Assembly: GCF_027409185.1 (NCBI RefSeq)
Contig: NC_084461.1
Coordinates: 137,499,001 to 137,563,000, forward strand
DNA from: Cynocephalus volans
Lineage: Eukaryota; Chordata; Mammalia; Dermoptera; Cynocephalidae
DNA: 64,000 nucleotides
Reading direction: 5' to 3'
Under the pieces are notes generated by a model. It had not been told where the DNA came from and did no database searches. It saw nothing but the letters and a program-made list of their open reading frames with translations. Below, in pieces: positions 45,299 to 56,165 of this stretch (positions within the stretch are counted from its first letter, which is position 1; every line of letters starts with the position of its first letter). The translations under genes and the position numbers were made by a program.

Positions 45299-45629
45299 CA
45301 GAGGGAATTATGGTTTCTGAGCAAGTACAGAGGGTCAGTTATGGAGAGATTTCAGATTCAGGAAAATGCGGTAAAAAATTTTTTTTCGTACTGTAATTCT
45401 CAGTATGCCTCAGGCTTGGACATCTTTACTGTTTTCTTTCTAAAATGTTTCATCCTGTCTATTGCTAATTTTAAAATGGAATTATATATGTGATAACTGT
45501 CTTTATGGATTGAATAGTTTCAGTTACATTAGCCCAAGTACCTCAGCTATATAAAACCATTCCATTACCCCAAAGAAAATTCATGGTGGAGTTATATCTT
45601 TGTGGCTAGTGCTTTTTTTGTGTGTGAAA

Positions 45630-45990
45630 ATTTGAGTCATCATTATGTGTGAAGCATTGTGCTGGGTGCTTGAAGGGATGCAGATATAAAGTAGATGCAA
45701 TACTTACTTTTAAGGAGATTCAAATTTGGTAGAGGACTTAACACAGGAAGACAAATAATGGTAATGCATGACAGGGTAAGTTATGTTTCATAAGAGATTT
45801 ACGAGGATCACCTAGGGTTCAGACATTAGCATGATATCTGATGGGGTAGGGAGTTTTTGAAATGGACTCAGAAGGAAGAATATTTGTATCATCAGATATA
45901 GAAAGGGTATCCTCAGCAGAGGGAATTGAGTTAACAAAGGCTGAGAGGTAGGAAAGCATACAGACTTATTCAGAGAACCGAATGTCTTAG
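45630..45990 (-). repeat. L2 LINE fragment (reverse)
   Basis: GAAGCATTGTGCTGGGTGCT, GATGCAGATATAAAGTAGAT, then AGGAAGACAAATAATGG and CCTCAGCAGAGGGAATTGAG: reversed L2 from its tail inwards. Confidence 0.7.
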
Positions 45991-46019
45991 TTTGATTGGA
46001 ATTGAGACTATTCCTAGAG

Positions 46020-46424
46020 CAGTATTATTTAAGCTTTTTTTGGCTTGGGATCATTTAGGTAAAATACCTCATAGTTCATGATCCCACCATGCCTATTTAT
46101 AGGAATTCCATTTATCCACATGTGCACACGGGTAGTAGCTTTTCAATGTTGTATGGCAGCCAAATTGTTTAGTGGAATACTGAATTAGCATCCTTGAGAA
46201 ACTCTCTAATGGTGTTAATTATAGCTTACAACTACTTAATTGATCCTCTTACCTACTTAGTGGATTCCCAGTAAAAATATTCAGTTATAGGTATAAACAG
46301 TCATCTATGGAATTGCTCATAATTTGCTCTTGAGATTTGAGAAAAGAACTTGCATTTTTGGATGAGGTCATGGTTCACTGGGGGACCTGTCAGTAGGCTG
46401 TGGGTCGTACTTTGAGAAACAGTG
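46020..46424. mobile_element. hAT-type MITE, old
   Basis: Left end CAGTATTATTTAAGC and right end CGTACTTTGAGAAACAGTG are decayed hAT termini. GGCTTGGGATCATTTAGGTA and GGGGGACCTGTCAGTAGGCT form the flanks of the interior. Family not fixed. Confidence 0.55.
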
Positions 46425-46544
46425 GTCTAGGAGGGTGATGTAAGATACAACAACTGAAGACGTATGGTAGAGACTCTTTGATGCCAGACTAAAGAGTTAT
46501 TTTTAGTTTGTACTTAACTATCATTGAAGATACTTGAGCAAAGC

Positions 46545-46760
46545 AGTAGAATTTTTTAAAGTTTCATTTTAAGGAAGAAACAGTGTTTTGGAAGGATTGG
46601 AGGAGAGAGGGATTGAGTCAAGGTAACCAGGTAAGAGAGAGGTGGTGCCCTTGGGAGTGGAAATGAGGAGACAGGTGACGGCAGACTTGCAGAGATGGAA
46701 TCAGGAGACTTGGCAAATTGAGTGGATTTAAATTGCAGGAAAGAGGGAGCAGAAGGCTTG
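46545..46760 (-). repeat. L2 fragment (reverse)
   Basis: Continues the reversed L2 after the hAT insertion: AGCAGTAGAATTTTTTAAAG, then AGGTAACCAGGTAAGAGAGA and ATGAGGAGACAGGTGACGG. The 45630 and 46545 pieces are probably one L2 split by the hAT element. Confidence 0.5.
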
Positions 46761-46904
46761 GATTTCAGATGTCTGGGTTCTTAACAAAAATGTTGCCATG
46801 AACACAAATTGGCAAGTCAGGAGGAAAAACTCTTTTGCTAGGAAAAACAATGTGTTCTTTTAAAAAATGATTCCTGAGAAATTTGAAAGTTAAGGGAGAA
46901 TTCT

Positions 46905-47370
46905 AGACGGCCAGCCCCTTCTGCCTGGATGCAGACAAGAAACAGAGCATGCCCGGGGTCCTTAGGCAGGAACCGAGGGCAGTGTGCCCTACTGAGAAAC
47001 AGGCAAGGAGCACGCCCAAAACAGCACTTCCTCATGGGGGGCCCACCACAGCCACCGCCACAGCCCTGGCTGCCACAAAAGTGGCTTGATGCCACAGCAG
47101 TAGCCACAGCTACCGTGCAGGTGGCCTGTCAGACACCCAACTGCAGTGACACAGGAGAGTCACCAGTGGAGACCAGAAAAAGAAAAGGATGTCTCTCTCC
47201 TCAAAGCCCACTCGAGTGTAACAGGGAGAGCAACTATGCTACCATGATCCTGCTTTATTTCAGATTTTAGTAATTTTTGTCTTCTCTCTTTTTTTCTTGG
47301 TCAGTCTAGATAAAGGTTTGCAAATTTTGTTGATCTTTTCAAAGAATCAAAAAAAAAAAAAAAAAAAAAA
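46905..47370 (+). mobile_element. Composite L1-derived retroposon, copy 3
   Basis: A GC-rich body (about 46905-47215) passes into a remnant matching the one next to the L1 endonuclease piece of copy 1. 47008-47253 aligns by eye with the reverse complement of about 48705-48936 (shared GCCCAAAACA, GAGAGTCACCAG and GGATGTCTCTCTCC-type blocks). It then switches to L1 ORF2 in antisense (about 47252-47348, reverse-strand homologue of the FEKINKIDKPL region) and ends in (A)22 at 47349-47370. No ORF. No TSD found. Confidence 0.65.
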
Positions 47371-48409
47371 GACCACTAAGCAGTCTACAAAGCAACATTG
47401 ATGTAAATATTTTAATCAAACATTAACTTTACATAATTCTTTTAGAGTATAATAATCTTTATATATATTGTGTAACTTGTTAAATATGTAACTATCATTC
47501 ATTTTCTTTGACAGACTTTGTTATGGGAAATTGAAATCAAGCGCAAAATTCATTTCTCATTATGATCTATGTTTTTTTCCTTCCTTACTTCCTTTTCTTT
47601 CTTTTATTTTTATTTTTTTAACATTTTGGTTACCTTTAATATATTTGTGAACAAATACTGGTGACAACACATTTTAAATACATGAATAACTCAGAAAGGT
47701 CACAACTTACTTTATTTCCTTTCTGCATCTCTTTTCTGCATAGAATTCATCATATATTTCTATATTAAATAAAATTTTAAAAATGCATGAACAATGGCGA
47801 ATTCTAGAAACTTCTAGGCAATATGCAGTGAATCACAGGGAAAATGTTTTAAATTTTCCAACCAAAACTTTTCACAATATATTTGTTAACCTTAAAGGAC
47901 AGATGTCATAGAGCAAAATAGTACCTTTGCTACCATGAGTGTGAGTCATACTAGGTACCAGGGTATCAGAAGTCAGGATAGGTCAGGGAACACCCCCTTC
48001 TTCTCAACTAGGTCATATATGGAACTTCATGTCCACTTGGTACTCCCTTGGTTTGTTTTTCACCTGGAGATCTCTAGAAAATCTTCTGAAGTTCGAAAGG
48101 ATCTCCATCAACTTCCCAGAATGAGTTTACTTGCCCTATAGACTAGTTAGAATTGGCTGTTAGGTTTTGAAAGAACCTGTTGTTAATTATGCTGTATCCA
48201 CCTGACAGCATCTCCTACCCCACACCAGGAGCAAGGCTCACTTGAATGAATGAAATCCCCCAGACTTATGCAATATGGCAGCCTAGATTCCTGTTGAACT
48301 ATCTCTTCCTTGGATGGTAATAATTTGCTTGGACCTTTTTGCATTTAAAGTAAATGCAAAGAGTTCTGAGGGGACAGTGCCATTTGGGCAGTTAGTGCTT
48401 ATACCTCTA
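47371..48409. other. No gene recognised
   Basis: AT-rich. T/C-rich simple sequence at 47566-47620. Nothing else assigned. Confidence 0.4.
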
Positions 48410-48423
48410 CTTCCCAGTACTTT
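48410..48423. repeat. Target duplication, left copy, of composite element 1
   Basis: CTTCCCAGTACTTT; the partner at 50594-50607 is CTTCCCGGTACTTT, one mismatch. Confidence 0.8.
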
Positions 48424-48956
48424 TTTTTTTAATTTTAATTTTTATTGAATCAAAATTGATTATACATATTTTTGGGTTTTAACATTGAGAAATGTTGATC
48501 AAATCAATATTACTAGCATATATATTATTACAAATTATAATTATTCCTTATGCCCCTTGTCCAATCCCTCCTCATTCCCCTTTCTCTCCCCCCTCCCTCC
48601 TCTAATCACCCTAGATTTCTTCTCACCCTCTGAAAGAATAATGGTTACTCTGTTGATTTGCTGCCCAAATGATCTGTCCAATGCTGAGAGGCATGATCAG
48701 GTCCCCCAATACTATCATAGAGCAGATGTCTCTTCCATCACTATGAAAGGGGCTCTGTGGAGACAGATATCCTCCTCCTTTCTTTATCTCTGCTGGTGAC
48801 TCTCCTTGTGTCAACTCACTCCAGTGGCTGGCGGACCATCTGCGTGGTGGTTGTGGCATCTAGCCACCTTTGAGGTAGCCATGGTTATTGTGGTAGCTAT
48901 GGTGGGCCACCCACATGGAGGAGATGTTTTGGGCCTGGTCTGTGGTGCTGGCAGTG

Positions 48957-49758
48957 TGCCTGGTTGTGGAGAGTATCTGATCCCCAGTTCCATACCCTGG
49001 GTCCCTGGGTGGGTGCTGAGGCACTGGTGTGGGGTGCCTGGTTGTGGGAGGGGAGTCTGGTCCCTTTCTCCCTGCCTCGGGTCCATAGGCAGACCCAAGG
49101 CACTGGTGTGGTGTGCCTGGTTGTGGGAGGGGGGTCCGGTCCCTTTCTCCATGCCCCAGGTCCCAGGGAAGGTCCCAGGGAAGGCCCCGAGGTGCTGGCA
49201 TAGTGTGCCTGGTTGTGGGAAGGGGTCCGGTCCCCTTCTCCATACCTCGGGCCCCTGGGCAGGGCCCTGATGCGCTGCCCCAGAGTGCCTCATTGTGGGG
49301 GGTGGGGTCCAGTCCCCAGCTTCTTACCCTGGGTACCTAGGAGGGCCCCAAGGTGTTGGCATGGTGTGCCTGGTTATAGGAGGGGGGTAGAGTCCCATTC
49401 TCCATGCTTGGGGTCCCTGGGTGGTCCCCGAGGCACTGGTGTGGGGTGCCTGGTTGTGGGAGGGGTTCCAGTCCTCTTCTCCAAGCCTCGGGTCCTCAGG
49501 TGGGCCCTAAGGCACTGGCGCTGTGTGCCTGGTTGTGGGAAGGGGGTCCAGTCCCTGACTGCTATATCCGGGTCCCTGGCAGGCCTCTAGACATTGGTGG
49601 TGTGTCTGTATGTGGGAGTGGGGTCCGGTCCTTGGCTCCAATCCTCAGGTTTCCAGGTTTGGCCCTGAGGTGCTGGTGGTATGAGTGGTTGTGCATGGGG
49701 GTCCTGCCCCTGGCTCCATGCCTCACGTCTCCTGGTGGACCCCAAGGCATTCATGGTG
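48957..49758. repeat. Tandem array, ten units of about 80 bp
   Basis: Plus-strand units open with TGCCTGGTTGTGG or a variant at 48957, 49035, 49114, 49206, 49286, 49367, 49447, 49526, about 49604 and 49682, with a partial start at 49759. Spacing is 77-81 bp, except one 92-bp unit (49114-49205) holding an extra internal GGTCCCAGGGAA duplication. Each unit continues with a GGGTCCGGTCCC-like core, CTCCATGCCTC, and AGGCACTGGTG. The open frames on both strands are repeat artefacts. Confidence 0.92.
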
Positions 49759-49770
49759 TGCCTGGGTTGG

Positions 49771-50593
49771 AACTAAGTTTTTGTCCTTTGCTTTCTTCTA
49801 AAATAGGGGAACTTCCTGTGGGAACCAGTACTTGAGCTGTGTGGTTGGCCTAAATTGCTGCTTTGCTGCTGTTTCCCTAGGGAAGACTTTTTGTGCAGCT
49901 CCGGGTTTAATGGTTGACCTTAGGTACTTCCGGTTCTCCAGATACTTGGTGCACCTGGGTTGTGTAGACACTTTGATCTAGGCCTGAGTTTTTTCATCAA
50001 ACTGCACCCCATGCAATTCTGCATTCCCAACCAGTCTCCTCTGAGTGGTCCTGCACTGATTGGGGGGCAGATCAGCTTTCCTTGCTGTGCCCCAGTGTTC
50101 TCCTGGTGGGCCCGTCTCCCCCACTGCCCGTGCTCCAAACACTTCCCATTGGATGGGCCCTGCACCAGTCCCTTGTGATGACTCACTGGCCTCTGAGTGG
50201 CTCCCCTTTTTCAGCTGTTCTGGCTCCTCGCTCCTGTGTGGGTCCACGGGAACCCTGTTAGTGGTCTTGCTGTCCTGGGGTCACCAAAGTCCTCTTCTCC
50301 CCTGCCGCCTCCAAGTAATTCCATCTAAAAGGCACAGCTGTGGCTTCTGCCGGCTCCTGCTCCATGTACTTCAGCATTAAAGCAGCCACATCCCGAAATG
50401 CTGAGAGCAATTTTTTCTTTCTCTCATGGTGGTTTGTCCTGCCTTCATGAGTTCCATAGGTCTCTCCTCCTCTTCACCTGAGCTCCAGCAGCCCCAGCTT
50501 GGCTGATGTTACATTATTATAGTTGTAAATTCATTGATTTGTGGGAGAGAGTGACACTGGGGACCGTCTATTCTGACATCTTGACCGGAAGTC
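49771..50593 (-). promoter_or_regulatory. L1 5' UTR of composite copy 1
   Basis: Aligns along its length with 57720-58550 (shared TGCTTTGCTG, GCAGCTC, TTTGTGCAGCTC, CAGTCTCC.CTGAGTGGTC and GTGATGACTCACTGGCC blocks). The 5' extremity carries a CAAGATG-type motif, the usual YY1-bearing start of L1 promoters. It is probably the internal promoter of the element. Confidence 0.75.
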
Positions 50594-50607
50594 CTTCCCG
50601 GTACTTT
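50594..50607. repeat. Target duplication, right copy, of composite element 1
   Basis: CTTCCCGGTACTTT. An L2-like tail (about 50605-50705, TAGACTCCTCAAGAGTAGGG) follows. Confidence 0.8.
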
Positions 50608-50705
50608 GTTGCTATCACTTTACTGTCCCCACCACATGGTATTTCAGTGTCTCTGTTTATAGGTCTCTTTTGCCCCACTAGACTCCTCAAGAGTAGGGCA
50701 GAGCA

Positions 50706-51958
50706 GATGACAGACAATATAGGAGGATATCCCTTTGTTTTTTGGTAGAAGGACACAGGCTAAATGGGAGAGTGAGGGGAAAAGGTCAGGTTTTCTCAAG
50801 TGGTTATTGTCCAAAAGCACAAAGCTCTATCCACGTGGCTGTGTTGGATAGATAAGTTTTGGCCTAGTAAACCATGGAGTATCCAAGGCTTTGTTAATAG
50901 AGACAGAAAGGAATTGCTCAGAGGGAAATGAAAAGCATACGTATTTGATGAGCTTAATTTGTGGACTAAAAGAACCCTCTTTTAACTTTCAAATGCCTTT
51001 GTGAAAGTTTACGATCAAGCTCATACCAGTAATTAAAGCCATGGTATGAACGAATTTCTCAAACTACAGTCCTCTCTGCTAGCCACCTGGGAGAATGGCA
51101 CTGAAGGGATAAGTGGGTGGTGGGGTGGAAGACAACAAGACGGTTACATATGTGGGATTTTTACCGGAGAGCAGCAGAGGTGAGGGAGGATGTGTAAGCA
51201 GAGATGGGGGGAGCTCAGGAAATCCATATTTTGGGCAAGCAAAGGTAACATTGCCTACTTGTAACTTGGTAAAGGTCCTCCCTCTTGGGCAGTAAGTGTT
51301 GACAACTCTTGTGCTACCAGACTACCTGTATCTTATGCACGTATGTATCTACCCAGCTGAATACCAGCTCACTATTATAAACACCTTCTGGCTGTTTTCT
51401 GGGTAAAGCTACAGAAGTGCTGAGAATTTGCCTCCTTTATATAACGAGAAGAGACAGCCAAAGGAGATTTATTTACTCATGAATAGCAATGAAAAACCAA
51501 ATCTGCCAAGAGTTCACAGTTCAAAAGGAACTTACTCAAGTAAGTGTCAGGTTAAGAAGCTCCTAGGGATGTGCAAAAAGCCATGTGGACACAGGGTTTA
51601 AGCTACCAATTCTTCCCTTGCATTTTGTGATAGGCCACCTAGTACTGATATCTGACCAGTGGGGAATTCAAGCATCTGTTCAATGGAAGAGGAAAAGATG
51701 TTGAAGGAGACTAGAGATTCTTCTAGAAGACATGGCTTGAGAGAGTTCACAAAGACGCTGTAGAAGGACCTGAATGGGACAAATAGAAGCTGATGCCTCA
51801 ATTGGCAAACGGTCCAGTGCTGAAAGTGAGATTGACAAACACTTTCTCTAGCCTAGAGAAAACCTGAGGCGAATCTGAGAGAGAAGAGATCAAACTTGGG
51901 AGGTCGTGAGTGACCCAGGGTGATGGAGTCCTATCTGGACATGGAAGGAACATGATCA
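50706..51958. other. No gene recognised
   Basis: About 1.25 kb of unassigned sequence between the composite element and the ERV-like relic. Confidence 0.35.
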
Positions 51959-53091
51959 TGTTGGGGTGCAGAAAGCGGATATCCCCCAAATATGGTGCTT
52001 TGACATTCTGGAATAAAGAAGAATCCTCAACGTCTCTCTGTCCTCACTCCACCCCAGTCTGCCTCTCTCTTTTTTTTTTTTTGCTTATATTTTTATTCTA
52101 TTTTATTTTTTAAATTTATTTCTATTTATTTATTTTTTAAATTTTAATTTATCAACATACAATGTAGTTGATTTTTGTGTCCTCCTTTTCCTCCTGTCTC
52201 TCCCCACTCCCTCCCATCAGCATCATATCTGTTCACTTGTCTTAACAAGTTCAAGGAACTGTGATTGTTGTGTCTTCTTCCCCCCCCACCCCCGCCTCTG
52301 CTCATTTGTATATTTACTTATTTTTTTTGTATTAGCTCCCACAAATAAGTGAGAACATGTGGTATTTCTCTTTCTGTGCCTGGCTTATTTCACTTAATAT
52401 AATTTTCTCTTAAGTCCATCCATGTTGCTGCGAATGGTAGTATTTCATTTTTTTTTTTTTTTTTTACATCAGAGTAGTATTCCATTGTGTAGATAAACCA
52501 CATTCTCCTTATCCACTCATTCGATCCCATCCTGTCTCTTAATCTTCCGTCAGTCTCCAAAGCACGGAATGAAACTGTTCTCTTATCTGCCTAAAGTCCA
52601 GACCTGCCAAAGAAGAAGGCAATTACTTCTGGTCCTTTTCTTCTGTTTTCTTTAACCTAATTCATATTACAGGAAGGAAGACTGGAGTCTGTCAACACAC
52701 CTGGACTAACTTTTGTCACAGACTATCATCTTCTATTTTGGTCTTATTTGGTATTTTGAAGAGAATAATTTAACAGTCATCATCTGCTCTGCAGGCCAAG
52801 TAGACTGTTCCAGGCCGTTGAATGTTCTTCAGGACTATTGCATCCCCCTAAGAATCATTTACTCCTACACCTTCATCTTCTCTTTCCATATGGAGATGGG
52901 TGTATAAGCTCTGTACCCCAATGGAAAATTGGGACATCACTCTCCTATGGTTTCCCCATGCTTTGCCCCCTCCCAGAATGTTAAATAATAAAATTTGTTA
53001 TGCCTTCTCTTCGTATTAATCTAAATTTGTCAGTGTTTTTTATTAACAAACATTTGTGGGTAAAGAGGAAGGTTTCCCTTGGCCCATACGA
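51959..53091 (+). mobile_element. ERV1-like LTR, interrupted by an L1 fragment
   Basis: Starts TGTTGGGGTGCAGAAAGC. A TATAAG box near 52903 and an AATAAA signal at 52986-52991 are spaced as in U3-R, and the sequence runs into a U5-like end at about 53091. Removing the L1 insertion (about 52068-52525) leaves roughly 675 bp, normal for such an LTR. The following TGGCACTGTGAGCAGAAT could be a decayed tRNA-primer site, with weak resemblance to the histidine type. No viral reading frame survives. Confidence 0.6.
52068..52525 (-). mobile_element. L1: 5'-truncated L1 (reverse) inside the LTR
   Basis: The poly(T) at 52070 is the poly(A) end. It then reads the reversed L1 3' UTR and the end of ORF2: TTAGCTCCCACAAATAAGTG, AACATGTGGTATTTCTCTTT, TATTTCACTTAATATAATTT, AGTAGTATTCCATTGTGTAG. 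An expanded T run at 52450-52467 interrupts the ORF2 end. No target duplication was found. Confidence 0.85.
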
Positions 53092-55351
53092 TGGCACTGT
53101 GAGCAGAATACCAAAAGCCTCCCTGTTCTTCTGGAATTTACAGCCAGAGGAGACCAGAGCCTGGCAAGCCAGCAGAAAAGGGTAAGACTTTCTTACAGTC
53201 AGACTTCTGCTCTCTCTCTTTCTGTGGAATCCATTTGAATAGATGGTAAAGATCACTATATCTTTTTGATTGATGGGAGAAAAGGATTTGTCTGACTAGT
53301 CTTAGGTGTAGCTACTCTGGTCTTTAGTCTACTTTTACTTTCTCTCCATCTTTCTGTGTCATTTGTCTTAAAGAGAAGAACTATATACAGTTAGCTTTTT
53401 CTCTTATTTTGTGTTCTGAAGCTTGACTTATGACCAGGTGGGAGCTCTTTCTCTTGGTCTCTGAATATGTCAAGTTCTCAGGGAATTTGTCCTAAGAGGC
53501 CCAGTACCTAAGGGTTTTTGTCATCTCAACCTTGTTGCCTTGTTTGTGCTGGGAAACTCCCTTCCCATTATTGCTTCTTCAGAGTAACAGATTAGTGGGT
53601 CTGTGACTGGAGGTGACTCACATTTTGTGGGGGAGCAAAGACATTGTTTGCACGGACACTAACTTAACTGCCTGTGGCAATGAGAGTCTTTTGCTATCTT
53701 AGCCTATCTGTGGAAGTGAATTTTTGGGATCAGGGGGGCTGCCTCTTCCAAGCCCTCTCTAAACCTGAAAACTACCTCCTGGTCTTTGTTGGATTGAATT
53801 CGTATTGAAATTAGGTTCACTATTCGGGGATCCTGAATTGTCCCTGGCCAGATGACCGATCATTACAATTGACTATGTTCAAAAGAAAGCTTTTTAGAGA
53901 GCTATTTTCTTAAACAGCTGTCTTATAGGTACCTATGAAAAGATCAATATAACAACTTGCCTTAAACATTTTCTTGGCAAGACTAAAGAGCATAAATTAG
54001 ATTTAAAACAAAGTTTAAAATCCTTCGTTTGCTCAAGTTGCCTGCTTGAACTGCAAAGAAAACATTTCTTCCTGTGGTCTAGTGGTTATGATTTGGTGCT
54101 CTCACTACCACAGCTAGGTTTCTCATTCCCAGTCAGAGAACCAGTCCCTTGAAGATGTAAATTCCTTTGAAATGTTAATATCTAGAAAACTAGTTAATAG
54201 TATTTGAGCACAGGTTAGATTTGAAAGAGCTTAGACTCATTCCAAAATTCCTTTGACTCAGGAAAAATACATTTATAAAAATTAGCTTAAAATGTTTGTT
54301 TTGAATTATTTGTATGACTTGGTCTTTTGGGGTACATAGTTGTGATCCTCCTACCTCATAGAGAGCCTTTGTTTTCCTTCTTTAAGCTGTCATTGGGAAA
54401 GGTCTGGATCTTGGTGGAGGGGACGCATTTTCACTTCCTCTCTGGCAACTTTAGTCTCATGTGTTCTTTTGTTCAGATTTTAAGTCATTTGTTCAGGTAT
54501 ACTTTTGATTTAAAATTTTGGCTTATAATGATTTAGGAACTTTTTGCTGTTTAAATTCTTTCCTGAGCTAAATGAGCAGGCCTATCTGAAGCTAGCATAC
54601 TGACTGACTGGATCCTGAAACATAATTTTTTTCTCTCCACTTCCCCCCACTTTTTACCAAAAGTATTTATGACAAGACTAATTTATTCGCAAAATAGGTG
54701 TAGTTTCTGGCCTGATTATGCATAAAATTCAGCAAGAATAATTAATTGTATAGGCTGTTTTTAAGTTGGCTTTGCTGGGACTTTTATAAGGAATCTCTTT
54801 AGGAAGTTTCCCAAATACATGCAGGTTCCTGGGCCTGTCAGAAAGTGACATTATTTATTTACTGCAAGGCTGGGAACCTTGTAATCATGTAGACAAGGTA
54901 TCAGGCCAGCCTTTCAAAGGGGCTTCTTATTACCTCTGTAAAAAGCCAACCTCAATTCCTTAAAGAAGTCTGGTCATATCTGAAAATATGACATTCTAAT
55001 TAAAGGCCTGGTAAAATATCCAGTGTCTCCAATTTTGTCCTGTTACAAAAGAAAACAGATTCTTATTGAACTTATGCAAATAACTCTATTGCCATAAAAT
55101 AAAAATACTCATGAATAGTTTCAAAATCCTGGAGGAATCAAAATCAAGTAGAGCGAAAAGTGAATGTTTTAATTTTGCTCACAAAAGTATATTTTATCCA
55201 ATTTTATATATAGCCAAAAGAAAAAAAATGTTTAAATTTGGAAAACAAAGTATAAAAAGAATTAACAATGTTTTAAACAACAAAAAAATCATCTCAGTCC
55301 TTTATCAACAAAGCACCATATTTTGGGGTAACAGCTTTCTGCACCCCAACA
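53092..55351. mobile_element. Non-coding ERV1-like internal region ending in an inverted LTR start
   Basis: Leader-like sequence follows the LTR, then about 2 kb that I recognise as a common non-coding ERV1 internal region (MER4/PRIMA4 style) without gag, pol or env frames. The last 43 bp (55309-55351) are the reverse complement of the first 44 bp of the LTR at 51959, with a few differences, and end in CA. A tRNA-Glu-like sequence lies inside at 54069-54143. The family name is uncertain. Confidence 0.5.
54069..54143 (+). pseudogene. tRNA-Glu-like retropseudogene with CCA
   Basis: Follows tRNA-Glu along its whole length: TGGTCTAGTGGTTATGATT (D arm, box A), GGTGCTCTCAC with anticodon CTC, CATTCCCAGTCAGAGAA (T arm and acceptor). 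CCA, which is not encoded in mammalian tRNA genes, follows at 54141-54143. One base is missing in the acceptor/D side and box B is degraded (GGTTTCTCATTCC), so it should not be transcribed. The CCA suggests a reverse-transcribed mature tRNA, but three bases could match by chance. Confidence 0.75.
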
Positions 55352-55959
55352 TTCATCATGGCAAGGGAAGGAAATATGGTTAACAGCCTCTTAAAACTTC
55401 TGCCAGGATGTGGAAAAATCACTTCCACTTACATTTCTTTTGCTCATGCCAGTCATACGGCCCCACTCCAATCCTATCTTGTGCCCAGAAAGAGAACAGA
55501 AATATTCTCCAAAATTCTCCAACATTTCATCAGGTATCTCTAAAGTCATTGTTATATGGGCATTTCTACTGAACTGCGATTAAGGAGATGAAAACCTGGA
55601 ACTGCTGGGTAATATTCCAAGGGGAGAGCCTACGTGAGAAGGCATGGAGGAAAGTAAAGCTGAGAGGACAGAAATTGAATTGTGATAATACATTGTTTGA
55701 GGCACTTGGTCCTGTTATGCCTGAAGCTATCCCTGAGCTTCTGGGTTATGTGAAACAATGCAACCCACCTTTTTTGTTTTCTTAGGCTAGTTTGCATTGG
55801 GTCTTTTTTATTTGTTAACTACAAGTCTCTTGACTAATACAGTGATGATAAAAAAAAACCAACAGCTTTATTTCTGAGTTTTTGAATACTTATTGCTCCC
55901 TGAACACATGCTGTACTTTAATGTTTTAACACTTGCATGGTTCCTTCTGCTCAAAATAT
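55352..55959. other. No gene; LTR-like repeat end at 55585-55842
   Basis: The block ending GACTAATACAG near 55842, preceded by GGCTAGTTTGCATTGGGTC, looks like the 3' part of an old MaLR/ERVL-type or related repeat. Confidence 0.4.
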
Positions 55960-56165
55960 CTTCCTTTCTTTTTCTTTTCATCTAGTACCCAAAAACTTAC
56001 TTCTACTTCCATGTACATTTGGTGGCCACCTCCTCTGCAAAATGCTCCCTGATCTATCTCTCTCCCCTAGCCTCAGCCAAAATTAATCTTTTTCTCTTAT
56101 GTTTAGTAATTAACTTGAACTTCTGTTATTATATTTGTCGTATTCTGTGTTTTACTAGCCAGTGC
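55960..56165 (+). repeat. L2 LINE 3' fragment
   Basis: TGCTCAAAATATCTTCCTTT, the GGCCACCTCCTCTGCAAAAT segment and TGCTCCCTGATCTATCTC follow L2. Confidence 0.65.

Larger units (their letters stand above)
48424..50593 (-). mobile_element. ORF-less composite L1-derived retroposon, copy 1
   Basis: In its own orientation (minus strand): an L1 5' UTR (50593 to about 49771) that starts with the L1-type motif TCAAGATGTCAGAATAGA; ten tandem ~80-bp GC-rich units (49758 to 48957); a short bridge; a remnant of the L1 endonuclease reading IVLGDLIMPLS (about 48770-48625); and an L1 3' UTR with a purine tract and A-rich end (about 48620-48424). A 14-bp TSD with one mismatch flanks the whole, so it inserted as one unit. 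It lacks ORF1 and practically all of ORF2, so it depended on L1 proteins supplied in trans. It could be a single internally deleted L1; the partial second copy at 46905-47370 argues for a family. Confidence 0.8.

Noticed and set aside
48806..49835. Several 125-160-codon frames on both strands
   Set aside because: They are translations of the ~80-bp tandem array. The repetitive glycine/proline/tryptophan strings follow the DNA period, not a protein.
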